Origin: Trema orientale | Taxonomy: Eukaryota; Streptophyta; Magnoliopsida; Rosales; Cannabaceae | Direction of reading: 5' to 3' | Assembly: GCA_002914845.1 (NCBI GenBank) | Contig: JXTC01000119.1 | Span: forward strand, 712,418 to 776,417 | Length of the DNA stretch: 64,000 nucleotides | Shown here: in pieces, positions 11,374 through 21,965 of the stretch | Layout of the letters: each line of letters begins with the position of its first letter | Numbering within the stretch: the first letter of the stretch is position 1 | The notes under the pieces: model-generated | What the model was told of the DNA's origin: nothing | The model's database searches: none | The model's input: the letters and a program-made list of their open reading frames with translations, nothing else | Translations under genes and position numbers: made by a program

Positions 11374-13175
11374 TGTTGGGAAATTTGCCCTAAAAAGTAG
11401 ATTTTCAATTTTACCCTTCTAGTATAAACAACTTTCTCTTATATGCAATCATGATATTTGCTAGATTAAACTGTCTCTATTGAATAGTTAATTTATCTGA
11501 AAAAGATTCCATGACTTTACTTGCGTATAAAGAAACAAACATGATTAAGTGTTAATTATGGGGAGACTTATTTCTTTATCTAAGTCTAAATGAATTAGTT
11601 CACAATTTGTAAATAAAGATGCAATACTTAATTTACTAAAGATTATAGTGTTTGTCTATCACAACAGGAATGATGTGTCTCAAATCATTGAAGTGTCTGA
11701 CTTCTGATAGAAACACTAGTACAACATAAATAAGTTATGTGTATCAAACTGGACCAGGCAATATAAAGAATTAGAGTGCCGTAACTCAATTATTATATTA
11801 CCACAAACTAGCTCTTAGCATGTAGATCTTAATCCTTGATGTTTGATTGGACTTGCTTTCATGGGTTGTAGCCTTTTGATTTGTGAAAAGACTAGCCTCA
11901 GTAAAATTAGAGGCGAACTCTGGTATATTGGAGGTTATGGCTTATGAATTGATGGAAACATTAAATAGTTAAGGACACTATACATTAATGCCACTTTAGG
12001 TTTCTTCAAGATTCATGGAATAATTAAATATAGGATCTTAGTATTCACTATGTGAATTAGTTGATAATTTTGTCTAAATGACCATTGAGAATAAAATTAT
12101 CGACAACATTATTCCTTGATAGAAAGATGGTAACTTAAAGGTAATATGTGTTGGAGGGGTATTACAGAAATTTCACCTATCCAACTACGGCGTTGTACAG
12201 GGATTTCATATGTGGTATAGAATATGATAGATAGATTGGTTAAATAAGGCTAGTTGATTAAATCTCTATAAAAGGCATGACATCTAATCTAAGAGTGCAG
12301 TATTGAGCTTTTAGTGGAGTGTCCCCTTTACTAATAGTATTTATATAAATGCTATAATAAGAGTTATTATGTATTTATCATATTATTGGAGCTTAGATTA
12401 TTTGGATCCATTAGGTCCCTTGTCTAACACAGTAAAGCTCATTAATTGATTGGTGATATTTGTGAAATTAGTTTTATGATACTGTGTAAAATAATGATTC
12501 TACATAGAAGTTGGTATTTTTATAAATAAGTTTCATGAGTTAGACATATTTATAAAAATACACCTAAAGCCTAAATTGGAGAACATGTCCAATCCTAGTT
12601 GGACTAGGGTTAGCAGTTTTGGGCCCTATATATATAAGATATATGAGAGAAAAAACTGTATAGCAATTCTAAAAGTGCTACACGAATGGACACAGGGAGA
12701 GAAAGAGAGAATTCGGCCACCTTAGGCTAAGAGAGGAGTGAAAAAGTTTTTTGCAATCTCATAGTCTCATCTCACATCCTGGTGTTCCAAAGGATTAAGA
12801 AGATGTTATTGATCGTTCTCTAACGAAGGATTCAACTTGGTACCCACTCACCTCATCAAGCAAGAGCAAGAGTATAGGTAAGAAGATCTAGGATTGGAGG
12901 TTTAATCACTATCAACAAGGAGATCAAAGAGGAACACGCTATAAGAGGTAAACCCTAATCTCATCTCTAGGGTTTTTGTATCCAGATTTGATTTATGTTG
13001 TATATGATCCTATATATAATGTATGCATATTCTACGGTTATAAAAACTATTTTCATATAAAAATTTTAAAACTTAAATCCGCTATTTTTTCCACTGCGTT
13101 CATGATGTAATCACGTGTTTTCTATATTTGCATGCATGCATATTTTCCCTAAGTGTTAGGTTCAATTATCTTACA
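11374..13175 (+). repeat. 5' LTR of Copia family A
   Basis: 1802 bp, begins TGTTGGGAAATTTGCCC and ends TTACA, followed by two bases and the primer site. A TATA-like promoter motif (CTATATATATAAG) lies near 12627-12639 and recurs at the matching place in the other LTR copies. Related copies: 18891-20726 (plus) and 36359-38162 (minus), plus tips at 21210 and 21359. Confidence 0.92.
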
Positions 13176-13177
13176 AT

Positions 13178-13189
13178 TGGTATCAGAGC
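13178..13189 (+). other. Primer binding site, initiator tRNA-Met type
   Basis: TGGTATCAGAGC, the standard plant Copia primer site complementary to the 3' end of initiator tRNA-Met, two bases after the LTR. Confidence 0.9.
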
Positions 13190-13432
13190 GTAGGTTTATA
13201 TGTATAGCATAATATTGATCCAGAATTGTATGATCTAGGTTATGTGATTGAGTTTGAGTAATTTTTGTTTATGATAGTTAAATGATTCATAGTGATGAAT
13301 GATATTTAATTATGTATACTATTAATTTTTGCATGGTGAGAAATATTGTGGATTGTGATTCTAGCAAAATTAGGTTTGGGTGCTCTTGAATTTTATGGTT
13401 GATAGATTCATGAACATGTTTCAAAGAGTTTN

Positions 13433-13735
13433 CATATGCGCATGGCGCGGCCTCCGCTGTGCCTGCGCGGCCAGTACAAGCATATGGTACAGCGCCTGCA
13501 GCACCAGCGCGCAGCTTGCTGCACCAGCATGCGCCAGCTCGTGTCCTGCACGTGGCATGCTGCGCCAGCGCGCATCCTGCGCACGGCCAACATGCCTAGC
13601 GCACATGGCCTTGCCGTGCGCCATAGCCAGGCGGCCCCGCCCCGTTACCATCCTTTGCTCCATTTTTCGCCGCCTCTTCGGGCGGTGACGGCCTGTAGGC
13701 CGATGGTGGTGGTGTTTCTGCCACCACCATTTTTT
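13433..13735. other. GC-rich island in the Copia leader, ending in two hairpins
   Basis: Roughly 300 bp of strongly GC-rich sequence with repeated GCGC, CCAGCGCGC and TGCGC blocks, in a surrounding of about 75-80% AT. It begins directly after the N at 13432. It ends with two adjacent hairpins, CGGCCTGTAGGCCG (13689-13702) and GGTGGTGG...CCACCACC (13705-13728), followed by a T run. Open frames through it have biased, low-complexity composition and I do not consider them genes. Confidence 0.7.
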
Positions 13736-13739
13736 CTAA

Positions 13740-15960
13740 ATTAATAGATAATTATTTAATTTGAATTCAAATTTTGAAATAGGAAACTGTTTAAATGAGA
13801 TTAGGATAGTTATCTATTTTGAATTATCCTATTTTAAATTTGATTTGCTATAGGATAATGTTAAATTTGAATTAATTAGATAAATAAGATATTATCTATT
13901 AATTAATTTGAATTTAAATAGGATATCTACTAATTTTTGAAATTAGATAAGATTTCCTATATTATCTCTAGTATTTAAATTTTGAATTTAAATAGATAAT
14001 GGTTATTCAAATTAATTTAAATATTTAATGAGATTAGATATAATTAGATATTATCCAGATATTATCTAATAATTAATTTGAATTTAAATAAGATATCTAC
14101 TAATATTTGAAATTAGATAAGATTTCCTATTTATTTAAATTTTGAATTTAAATAGATAACAACTATTCAAATTAATTTGATATTTAATGTGATTAAATAT
14201 GATTAGATAATTATCTATAAATCATGATAATTTAAATTTGAATAATTTGAATATAGTAATTATCTTTAATTTAAATATAATTTAAATTAGGATATAGTTT
14301 GAATTTAAATTTGAAACTAAATCTAATCAGATTAGATTTAAATAGTTACTATCCATAGATTATTTAAATTTATAATTAATTAGATTAATATTCAATAGTT
14401 AATTATAATAATTTTTTATCTAGTAACTATTCTAATTATAGTAATTGGAATATAATTAGAGATGACTAATTAGATTAGTAACTCTACTGATTAATGAGAT
14501 TAATCAGTCAACTAATTAATGAGATTAATTAGGTAATTAATTACTATGATTAATTAATTAGAAAGTTATATCCTTTTATAATTAAATAATTTTAATTAAT
14601 TATAGAAATTTAATAATGATTAGATTTCTATTACAATTAAATTTAGATATGATCTTTATTTAATTATTAGAAGTATTTGATTATAATTAGATATAAATAC
14701 TAGATAAATATAGAAACAATATATGAGTTATAAGTTTCTAATTAATTAGGATTAATTAAAAGAGTTTTAATTATTTCCTTATTTAGAATATTGCAATTAA
14801 TCTTTTCTAAATACAATTATAGAAATAAGATTTCTATAATTAAAAATGATTATCTTTTATTATCCTTAAGATCTTAATGAGTTTAAGATAGTGTCTTAAT
14901 GAGATTAAGATATAATTAGATAAATTAATTAATTATCTAATTAATTAATAATTAGATAATAAATATGATTTATTCTCTAATTATTTAAAGTATCCTAATA
15001 AGTCAGTAATTTAAAAATATTTTTTTTTTAAATTTAGACATGAATTAGTTATGAAATTAATTCTTACATATAGGATAATATGTTTTATTAGAAAACATTA
15101 ATTACTGAATTAATTAATTTTCGTATTATTATTTAATAATTATTAATGTGATTAATTTTTATTATTTAATAATTATTAATATGATTAATAATTAATAATT
15201 AATAATAATTAATGAGATTAATTATATTAATTAAAAGAATAACAATAATATAAGCATAATTATTTTGTTTTCATGATTTGTAAGGAAATTGGAGCTAAAT
15301 TTTAATGAGATTAAAATGTTTTAATTTTGATAAAGAAAATATTATAATTATGACATAATTATGATAATATTTTGGTGCGGTGATATTTGATATAAAATAT
15401 TGATAATTATGAGATAATTATGGTAATATTTTATGTGACAAAAGGAATTTTGATAATTATGAGATAATTATGTTTTTACAAGATAAATTCGATATGACTG
15501 TCATATTGAGTGAGAGGATTTTAAATTTTTGATTAAATTTTTATCCAAAAATTATTTAAACCATTCTTTAGTTTTGAAATGATTAATTTTGAGAAAATTA
15601 ATGAATGTATATAAAGTTGTTTATATTCATTACTTGCATTTATAATTATTTGTAAAACTTTTATACAAAATATTTTTATGACTGTTTACTCATTTTTATA
15701 AATGCATTTGGAATTTAATTTGATTAAATTCTACTACTAAGAATCTTTAAAATTATTAGTTGAATAATTTAGCTGTTAAAGTTTTTTAGTTAGATTTTTC
15801 AAAACTAATGTTTTATACAGGACTTGGTTTAAATACCGTATTCAATTATTTATCTTTGGTTGAAAGATTGTTGATCAAATAATTGAATTTTCTTCTGGAA
15901 AAGTTTTGCTTAAACGATTTACAATCCACAGACCTTCTTACTTGATCATTATATCATGTA
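13740..15960. other. Very AT-rich spacer of Copia family A
   Basis: About 2.2 kb of noncoding sequence with recurring AATTTGAATTTAAATA, TTAGATAAGAT and GATTAATTAATTAG blocks. A spacer of similar composition and block vocabulary stands in the matching place of the minus-strand Copia at 47100-47990. Confidence 0.7.
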
Positions 15961-16195
15961 TGCTTTTATTGTCTACTTTTGTATACATGAGATGTATAAT
16001 ATTATAGTGTTAGCACTTTGGCATTAGACAATAATTGTTGGATCATAGCACCATGTCTAGAATAGTATGTCATAATGTCTTAAATTAGCTCATTCTCTCT
16101 AAGTTGCATAATTAGATATACATAATTGATTTTGTGGTTACTAAGTAAGTTAGATAATTGGATAAAATCAGGATCCCTAAATTTTTAAAAGATTG

Positions 16196-16665
16196 AGTAG
16201 GAGCGGGTATAGGATATCCATGGTCTCCATCATTGGTTCAATAATTCTAAAGATGTGCCTCACCTCAGAATCTTGCTAAGCTCCCGTAGGAAGGTTTTCA
16301 TCTGGATATTACTAGTATTGAATTTCTTAAGATAAATTTGCGAGTGAACTTTACGTACTGATCTCCCGTAGGAAACTGTATTGTATTAGAAAGTTTGTAA
16401 ATTGAAATGATGGTTACATACTCAACATAGGATGCTATTAACCTCCCGTAGGAGCTATGTTAGTATTTCTATGGACCGATAAGCAGAGTAATTAGCAAAC
16501 TAGAATATGAGATATTTGTCTTTTTGTCTAAAGCGAATTACTCACATTTGACTTATAGATTTACATGATTACCTGCAGGTAATTTGTAATCTATGGTAGG
16601 TCAAAATACCTTGAATATTTGTGACAGTATTAGGGATTCTTATACAAGTATTTTATCTTGATAGA
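16196..16665 (+). other. Conserved Copia leader block with CTCCCGTAGG motifs
   Basis: Three copies of CTCCCGTAGGA (near 16288, 16364 and 16452) are embedded in sequence collinear with the reverse complement of about 46470-46930. Shared landmarks in order: ATGGTCTCC...TTGGTTCA, CCTCAGAATCTTGCT, the three motif copies, and TTGTAATC...GGTAGGT. It lies upstream of the coding part in both elements. Confidence 0.75.
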
Positions 16666-17154
16666 TTTAATATTAAGTACTCTAAATTCTTTTATATACA
16701 GATAAACTAGCAAACTTAGTTGAGTACTAAGATGATCATAATTTACATACTTATCCATAGTTTATCCTTAGTTTCCAAATGACCAATAAAAGCATAACAC
16801 ATAATCTTCTTGTTTGATTAAATGTCATTACATTTATATTTCTTATTTTACTCTAAAATATACTGCAATATCTTGCACGAATTATCTGCTGATTTTAAAT
16901 CAGTAAATTTGATTGGTAAATCACAAGAGTTATTGATTTTGTTAAAGTTCATTCCTGATAATTAATATCCTTGTTGAGGTATTTTTTATCTTACTTAAGA
17001 TAATGAACACCTTTGTTAAGGCGTTTATTATTTTACTGCAAAATTAAATCGAAATAAAAATGTTTGTGTTCGATTATTTTTCCCTATATATTTAATTGAG
17101 AATTAAACTTACAGAATTTAATTGTGAATAGAATTCAATAAATTCGATTATGAA

Positions 17155-18108
17155 TTGGAATTATTTTATGACTTTTGTCTAATTAGGAATCTTATTATTT
17201 TGCAGTTTTGGGAAATACTGATTCATAAGATGGACAAAGTTTCCAGAAAGAGGAAAGAAACAAAGGAATATAGTACAAGGAGTATAACGAGAACATTTAT
17301 GGAGACATCTCACTGTTCAAAGAGTTTGAACGATAATCAACATGAGGATACCTCTACTGAAAAGAGGTCAGGAGCTTCTCTGGTAGTTAGATTATCTGGA
17401 AGGCCAAGAAAATCACTCTCTGCTGAGGATATGCGAGATCTTTGGCTAGTGGACTTAGGATCTAGTGTCAATATATGCAACGACAAGAAATGGTTCATTG
17501 AACCAAATCAATTAGTTGATGCTGGTCGTTGTGTGGAAGTCATTGATAATCGAAGAGTTCAAATTAAAAGTATGGGCGATGCTTACCTGAAGATCAATGG
17601 TAGATCCATGATCGTGAAAGATTGCTACTACACACCGGAGTTTAGTATGAATGCTCTTTCAGTATCGAAGATGTACAAGGAAGACTACCACTTCATGTTT
17701 GACAAGAAGTTGTACGTCTTCTATAACAATCTATTATACTGTATAGGAGAGATACAGAATGGACTTTATGTTTTGACTGCGAAGCCACAAAGTACATCAT
17801 CTTCAATGATGAGCATTACTACACTCCAAGAGATGGTGAAAGACATTAAGAAGGAGCGCAACACCATCGATTGGCACAAGCGATTCGGACACATGCTATG
17901 CTCAGAAATTCGCAGACTGATGGAGCTGGGTCACTTACATGAAGTCGATATCAGCAATGACATAGACTGTGAAGATTGCAAGAAGCCTGTAGAGTACAAG
18001 CATCGTCTTACCACTCATTATGAGAAAGCTGAGGCATGTTTGGAGTGCGTACATGTGTATATCTCTGAACCTATGGAGGTAGTTTCTTATATTTGTCACT
18101 TTTGTTAA
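17155..18108 (+). pseudogene. Copia family A protease and pre-integrase part (fossil)
   Basis: A 317-codon stretch shows a retropepsin-like segment around LWLVDLGSS and the GAG_pre-integrase zinc-binding region around WHKRFGHML...CEDCKK. Together with the flanking integrase part this places it in Ty1-copia order (protease before integrase). Part of a broken element; no repaired product is implied. Confidence 0.8.
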
Positions 18109-18190
18109 TGAATATTCGGACTTTGGTCAAGTCTATTTTCTCAAGAAATATGATGAAGTCCTAGATGCTTTCTATGAGTTTGACAGAAAG

Positions 18191-18772
18191 GTGCGGATGC
18201 AATACGACACCAAGGTCAATAAGTTCAAGATTGAAGCCGAACATAGAAATATGGATTCTCAACGAAACCTGCTGAGGCCAACTTTAGCCAATCTTGCTAT
18301 TCCTTATGAATATGCGACTATCTATGAGCATAGTCGTATAGGAGTTGCTGAGAGATACAACATCAGACTCAAGCATACCATAGAGCTGATGTCTAAGGAG
18401 TCGCTGCTATCAAAAAGATTCTGGGATTATGCTTTAAGGATAGCTTTGTACATCCTCAACTTTACATCATCAGATAGAGTTGCTTTGATACCTTTTCAGA
18501 TGTGGATGGGCTATGTAGAAAACTTAGAATATCTAAAGGTATGGGGTTGTGAAATATACCTCCTGTGCAAGAAAATAGGAGATGAAGTTGATAAGAATAT
18601 AGAAAAGTATTTTCTGCTTGGCTATCCAAAAGAAGAGAAGGGCTATATTATTTATAGACAATCTACCAATATTACCTTCATCAATAGGAGTGGAGACTTT
18701 TCGGATGATGAAAGAGAAGTCCGTCAAGAAAACGATGAAGAAATAACTTATGATCTTCATTTCTTTTCTTAG
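18191..18772 (+). pseudogene. Copia family A integrase part (fossil)
   Basis: A 193-codon stretch includes GVAERYNIRLKHTIELMSK, FWDYALRIALYILNF and LKVWGCEIYL, matching the C-terminal half of Ty1-copia integrase. The 3' LTR begins only 118 bp further on, so reverse transcriptase and RNase H are not represented. Confidence 0.8.
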
Positions 18773-18875
18773 TCTTTTAAGTTGTTAGTTGAACACTTAA
18801 TTTTTACATTTATTAATTTTGGTCATTTGGAACAATTTTGGGTTTTTAGTATATTATTTTGAGTAACTGCTTTTT

Positions 18876-18890
18876 GGACAAGTAGGAGAT
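18876..18890 (+). other. Polypurine tract of Copia family A
   Basis: ACAAGTAGGAGAT directly precedes the TGTTGGGA start of the 3' LTR, the usual place of the plus-strand primer. Confidence 0.75.
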
Positions 18891-20726
18891 TGTTGGGAAA
18901 TTTTCCCTAAAAAGCAGATTTCTAATTTTACCCTTTTAGTATAAACAACTCTCTCTTATATACAATCATAATATTTGCTAGATTAAACTGTCTCTGTTGA
19001 GTAGTATCATAATATTTGCCAGATTAAACTGTCTCTGTTGAATAGTTTATTTATCTGGAAAAGATTCCATGACTTTACTTGTGTATAAAAAAATAAATAT
19101 GATTAAGTGTTAATTATGGGGATACTTGTTTCTTTATCTAAGTCTAAATGAATTAGTTCACAATCTGTAAATAAAGATGGAATACTTTATTTACTAAAGA
19201 TTGTAGTGTGTTTGTCTATCTCAACAGGAATGATGTGTCTCAAATCATTGAAGTATCTGACTTCTGATAGAAACACTAGTACAACATAAATAAGTTATGT
19301 GTATTGAACTGGACCAGGTAATATAAAAAATTAGAGTGCCGTAACTCAATTCTTATATTACCACAAACTAGCTTTTAGAGTGTAGATCTTAATCCTTGAT
19401 GTTTGATTGGACTTGTTTTCATGGGTTGTAGCCTTTTGATTTGTTAAAAGACTAGCCTCAGTAAAATTAAAGGCGATCTCTGGCATATTGGAGGTTATAG
19501 CTTATGAATTGATGAGAACACCAAATAATTAAGGATTCTATACATTAATGCCACTTTAGGTTCTTTCAAGATTCATGGAATAGTTAAATCCAAGATCTTA
19601 GTATTCACTGTGTGAATTGGTTGATAATTTTGTCTAAATGGCCATTGAGAATAAAATTATCGACAACATTATTCCTTGATAGAAAGATGGTAACTTAAAG
19701 GTAAATATGTGTTGGAGGGGTATTACAGTAATTTCACCTATCTAACTACGGCATCGTATAGGAATTCTATATGTGGTATAGAATATGCTAAATGGATTGG
19801 TTAATCAAGGCTAGTTGATTAAATCTCTATAAAAGGCATGACATCTAATCTAAGATTGCAGTATTAGGCCTTTAGTGAAGTGTCTCCTTTACTAATAGTA
19901 TTTATATAAATACCATAATAAGAGTTATTATGTATTTATCGTACTATTGAAGCTTAGATTATTTGGATCTATTAGGTCCCTTTTCTAACTCAATAAAGCT
20001 CATTAATTAGTTGGTGGTATTTGTGAAATTAGTTTCATGATACTGTGTAAAATAGTGATTCTACACAGAAGTTGGTATGTTTATAAATAAGGTTCATGAG
20101 TTGGACATATTTATAAAAATACATCTAAAACCCAAATTAGAGAACAAGCCCAATACTAGTTCGACTAGGGTTAGCAGTTTTGGGCCCCATATATATAAAA
20201 TATATGAGAGAAAAAATTGCACAGTAATTCTAGAAGTGCTACACATATAGACACAGGGAAAGAGAGAGAATTCGACCACCTTGGCTAAGAGAGGAATGAA
20301 AAAGTTTCTTGCAATCTCATAGTCTCATCTCACATCCTGGTGTTCCAAAGGATCAAGAAGGTGTTCATGATCGTTCTCCAACGAAGGATTCAACTTAGTG
20401 CCCACTCACCTCGTCAAGCAAGAGCAAGAGTATAGGTAAGAAGATCTAGGGTTGGAGGTTTAATCACCGTCAACAAAGATATCAAAGAGGAACATGCTAC
20501 AAGAAGTAAACCCTAATCTTATCTCTGGAGTTTTTGTATCTAGATTGGATTTATGTTGTACATGATCTTGTATGTGATGTATGCATGTTCTATGGTTATG
20601 AAAACTATTTTCATATAAAAATTTTAAAACCTAAATCTGCTATTTTTTCTACTGCATTCATGATGTGATCATGTGTTTTCCATATTTGCATGCATGCATA
20701 TTTTTCACAAGTGTTATGTTCAATTN
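18891..20726 (+). repeat. 3' LTR of Copia family A
   Basis: 1836 bp to the N at 20726. It aligns to the 5' LTR throughout, with a tandem duplication of about 43 bp near 18965-19050 (ATCATAATATTTGC...GTTGA-TAGT twice) that accounts for most of the length difference. The last 8-9 bases seen in the 5' LTR are not visible before the N. Confidence 0.88.
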
Positions 20727-21209
20727 GTATCATAACTAAAAAGTAAGTTTTTTTTTTTTTGTTTTTAAAAACATAGTTGAAGAAGATAGAAAATTCAAAG
20801 AATAACAAAATGTTGTTTTCAATATTTTCTAAAAATAAAAATAATTAAATAGATAAAAAACTTAGAGGAGTTCTACAATGTGGAACTAATTTATCTTAAT
20901 GTTAGGGAATAAAATAAAAAACCAAACAAGGCCATTGGATTTAATCCGCTGATGCAGAAGAAACTAGCTTATAGTGGTCTAAATTGTAGAATAATGTAAC
21001 TCTGCACTTAACATTTTCTTAAGGAAAAAAAACATTTTACAAACTAGGAAAGTTCTCTCTTTCTTCTTCTTCACTTCCTAAAAACCTAGATCGAAGATGT
21101 CATTGCCGAAAATATTTCCAAATTGTATATGTTCTTTGTTTTTTCTAGAAAAATAAAATAAAAATTTTAAATCCCTAATTCGATTTTTTGCAAACATTGA
21201 TCAAATTAT
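20727..21209. other. AT-rich intergenic DNA
   Basis: No gene recognised. The first bases after the N read GTATCATAAC, which faintly resembles the end of a primer-site region, but six bases are too few to argue a second tandem element. Confidence 0.4.
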
Positions 21210-21277
21210 TGTTGGGATATTTGCCCTAAAAAGCAGATTTCTAATTTTACCCTTTTAGAATAAACAACTTTCTCTTA
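21210..21277 (+). repeat. Tip of a Copia family A LTR (start, plus orientation)
   Basis: TGTTGGGATATTTGCCC through AACTTTCTCTTA matches the first about 68 bp of the 5' LTR at 11374, then changes abruptly to CACTA-like sequence. Confidence 0.85.
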
Positions 21278-21278
21278 T

Positions 21279-21358
21279 GTGAGCTTAATGAGCATTTCAG
21301 GCTTGTTGGGGGTGACAAAAATACTCTTGACTTGGATAGGACACGTTCTAAAGTGCTG
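21279..21358 (+). repeat. CACTA transposase-gene exon fragment
   Basis: GAGCTTAATGAGCATTTCAG through GTTCTAAAGTGCT is about 83-85% identical by eye to 3614-3692 in the CACTA element at 168-5248 and reads NEHFRLVGGDKNTLDL. It derives from a related but distinct CACTA copy and sits between two oppositely oriented LTR tips. Confidence 0.8.
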
Positions 21359-21585
21359 GTAAATTGACTTAACACTTAGGAAATTCATGCATGCATGCAA
21401 ATATAGAAAAACACATGATCACATCATGAACGCAGCGGAAAAATTAGCGGATTTAGGCTTTAAAATTTTACATGAAAACAGTTTTCATAACCATATAACA
21501 TACATGCATCATATACAGGATCATGTACAACATAATTCAAATCTAGATACAAAACCCTAGAGATAAGATTAGGGTTTACCTCTTA
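21359..21585 (-). repeat. Tip of a Copia family A LTR (end, minus orientation)
   Basis: Matches the reverse complement of the last about 225 bp of the family A LTR, from CTTAACACTTAGG to AGATTAGGGTTTACCTCTT; compare 36359-36589. Confidence 0.85.
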
Positions 21586-21965
21586 GCAAATCTAGGACAT
21601 TCTACTCATGGGTATTACATACTAGCTATTCTTGAAGCTCTGAAATTCGCTTTGAACATCTCTGTTATAGAGAGTGATTCCACCAGAGCTATATCTATTT
21701 TCTCTCGTCACTCGTTGGCATCCTATAGCAATATTATTTCAGATATGTCACACTTTTTTTTTTCAGGTTAATTGCGGTTCATATCTCTTTGTTCCCCGTT
21801 CAGGGAATAAAGTGGCTCACGTGTTAGCCAAATTAGCTATTGATTCTTCGAGAGACATGTTCTGGATTGAGACATGTTCTGGATTGATTCTAGTCCTATG
21901 TTGATTTCAAATCATGTACTTTCTGATTTGAATCCTTAATAAAAGCATGTCCTTTATTCAAAAGA
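21586..21965 (+). mobile_element. 5'-truncated L1-type LINE: RNase H end and 3' tail
   Basis: Translation shows EALKFALNISVIESDS, then FVPRSGNKVAHVLAKLAI, the end of the plant LINE RNase H domain (RVT_3). It is followed by a 3' region with TCCTTAATAAAAGCATG and TCCTTTATTCAAAAGAAAAT, the tail seen in many plant LINEs. An internal 16-bp repetition GACATGTTCTGGATTGA lies near 21857-21886. No intact ORF. Confidence 0.78.

Larger units (their letters stand above)
11374..20726 (+). mobile_element. Ty1-copia retrotransposon fossil with 1.8-kb LTRs (family A)
   Basis: Two direct LTRs (11374-13175 and 18891-20726), a tRNA-Met-type primer site at 13178-13189, and a polypurine tract abutting the 3' LTR define the element. 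Between them lie a long noncoding leader (GC-rich island, AT-rich spacer, conserved leader block) and protease, pre-integrase and integrase parts; gag, reverse transcriptase and RNase H were not recognised. It is broken and incomplete, with several breaks. By eye the first 170 bp of the LTRs differ at roughly 6-8% of sites, suggesting an insertion a few million years old; this was not computed. The right end coincides with an N at 20726, so the target duplication cannot be read. Confidence 0.9.

Noticed and set aside
13689-13735. Hairpin plus T run resembling a bacterial rho-independent terminator
   Set aside because: The context is a plant retrotransposon leader; such terminators are not used by plant Pol II, so it was kept only as a structural note.
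13380-13744. Several overlapping open frames in the GC-rich island
   Set aside because: Open on both strands because GC-rich sequence lacks stops; cysteine/alanine/arginine-biased text with no domain, and one crosses an N.
20726-20740. Possible second primer-site after the 3' LTR, implying a tandem element
   Set aside because: Only GTATCA follows the N; six bases are too few and the next bases do not match the family A leader.
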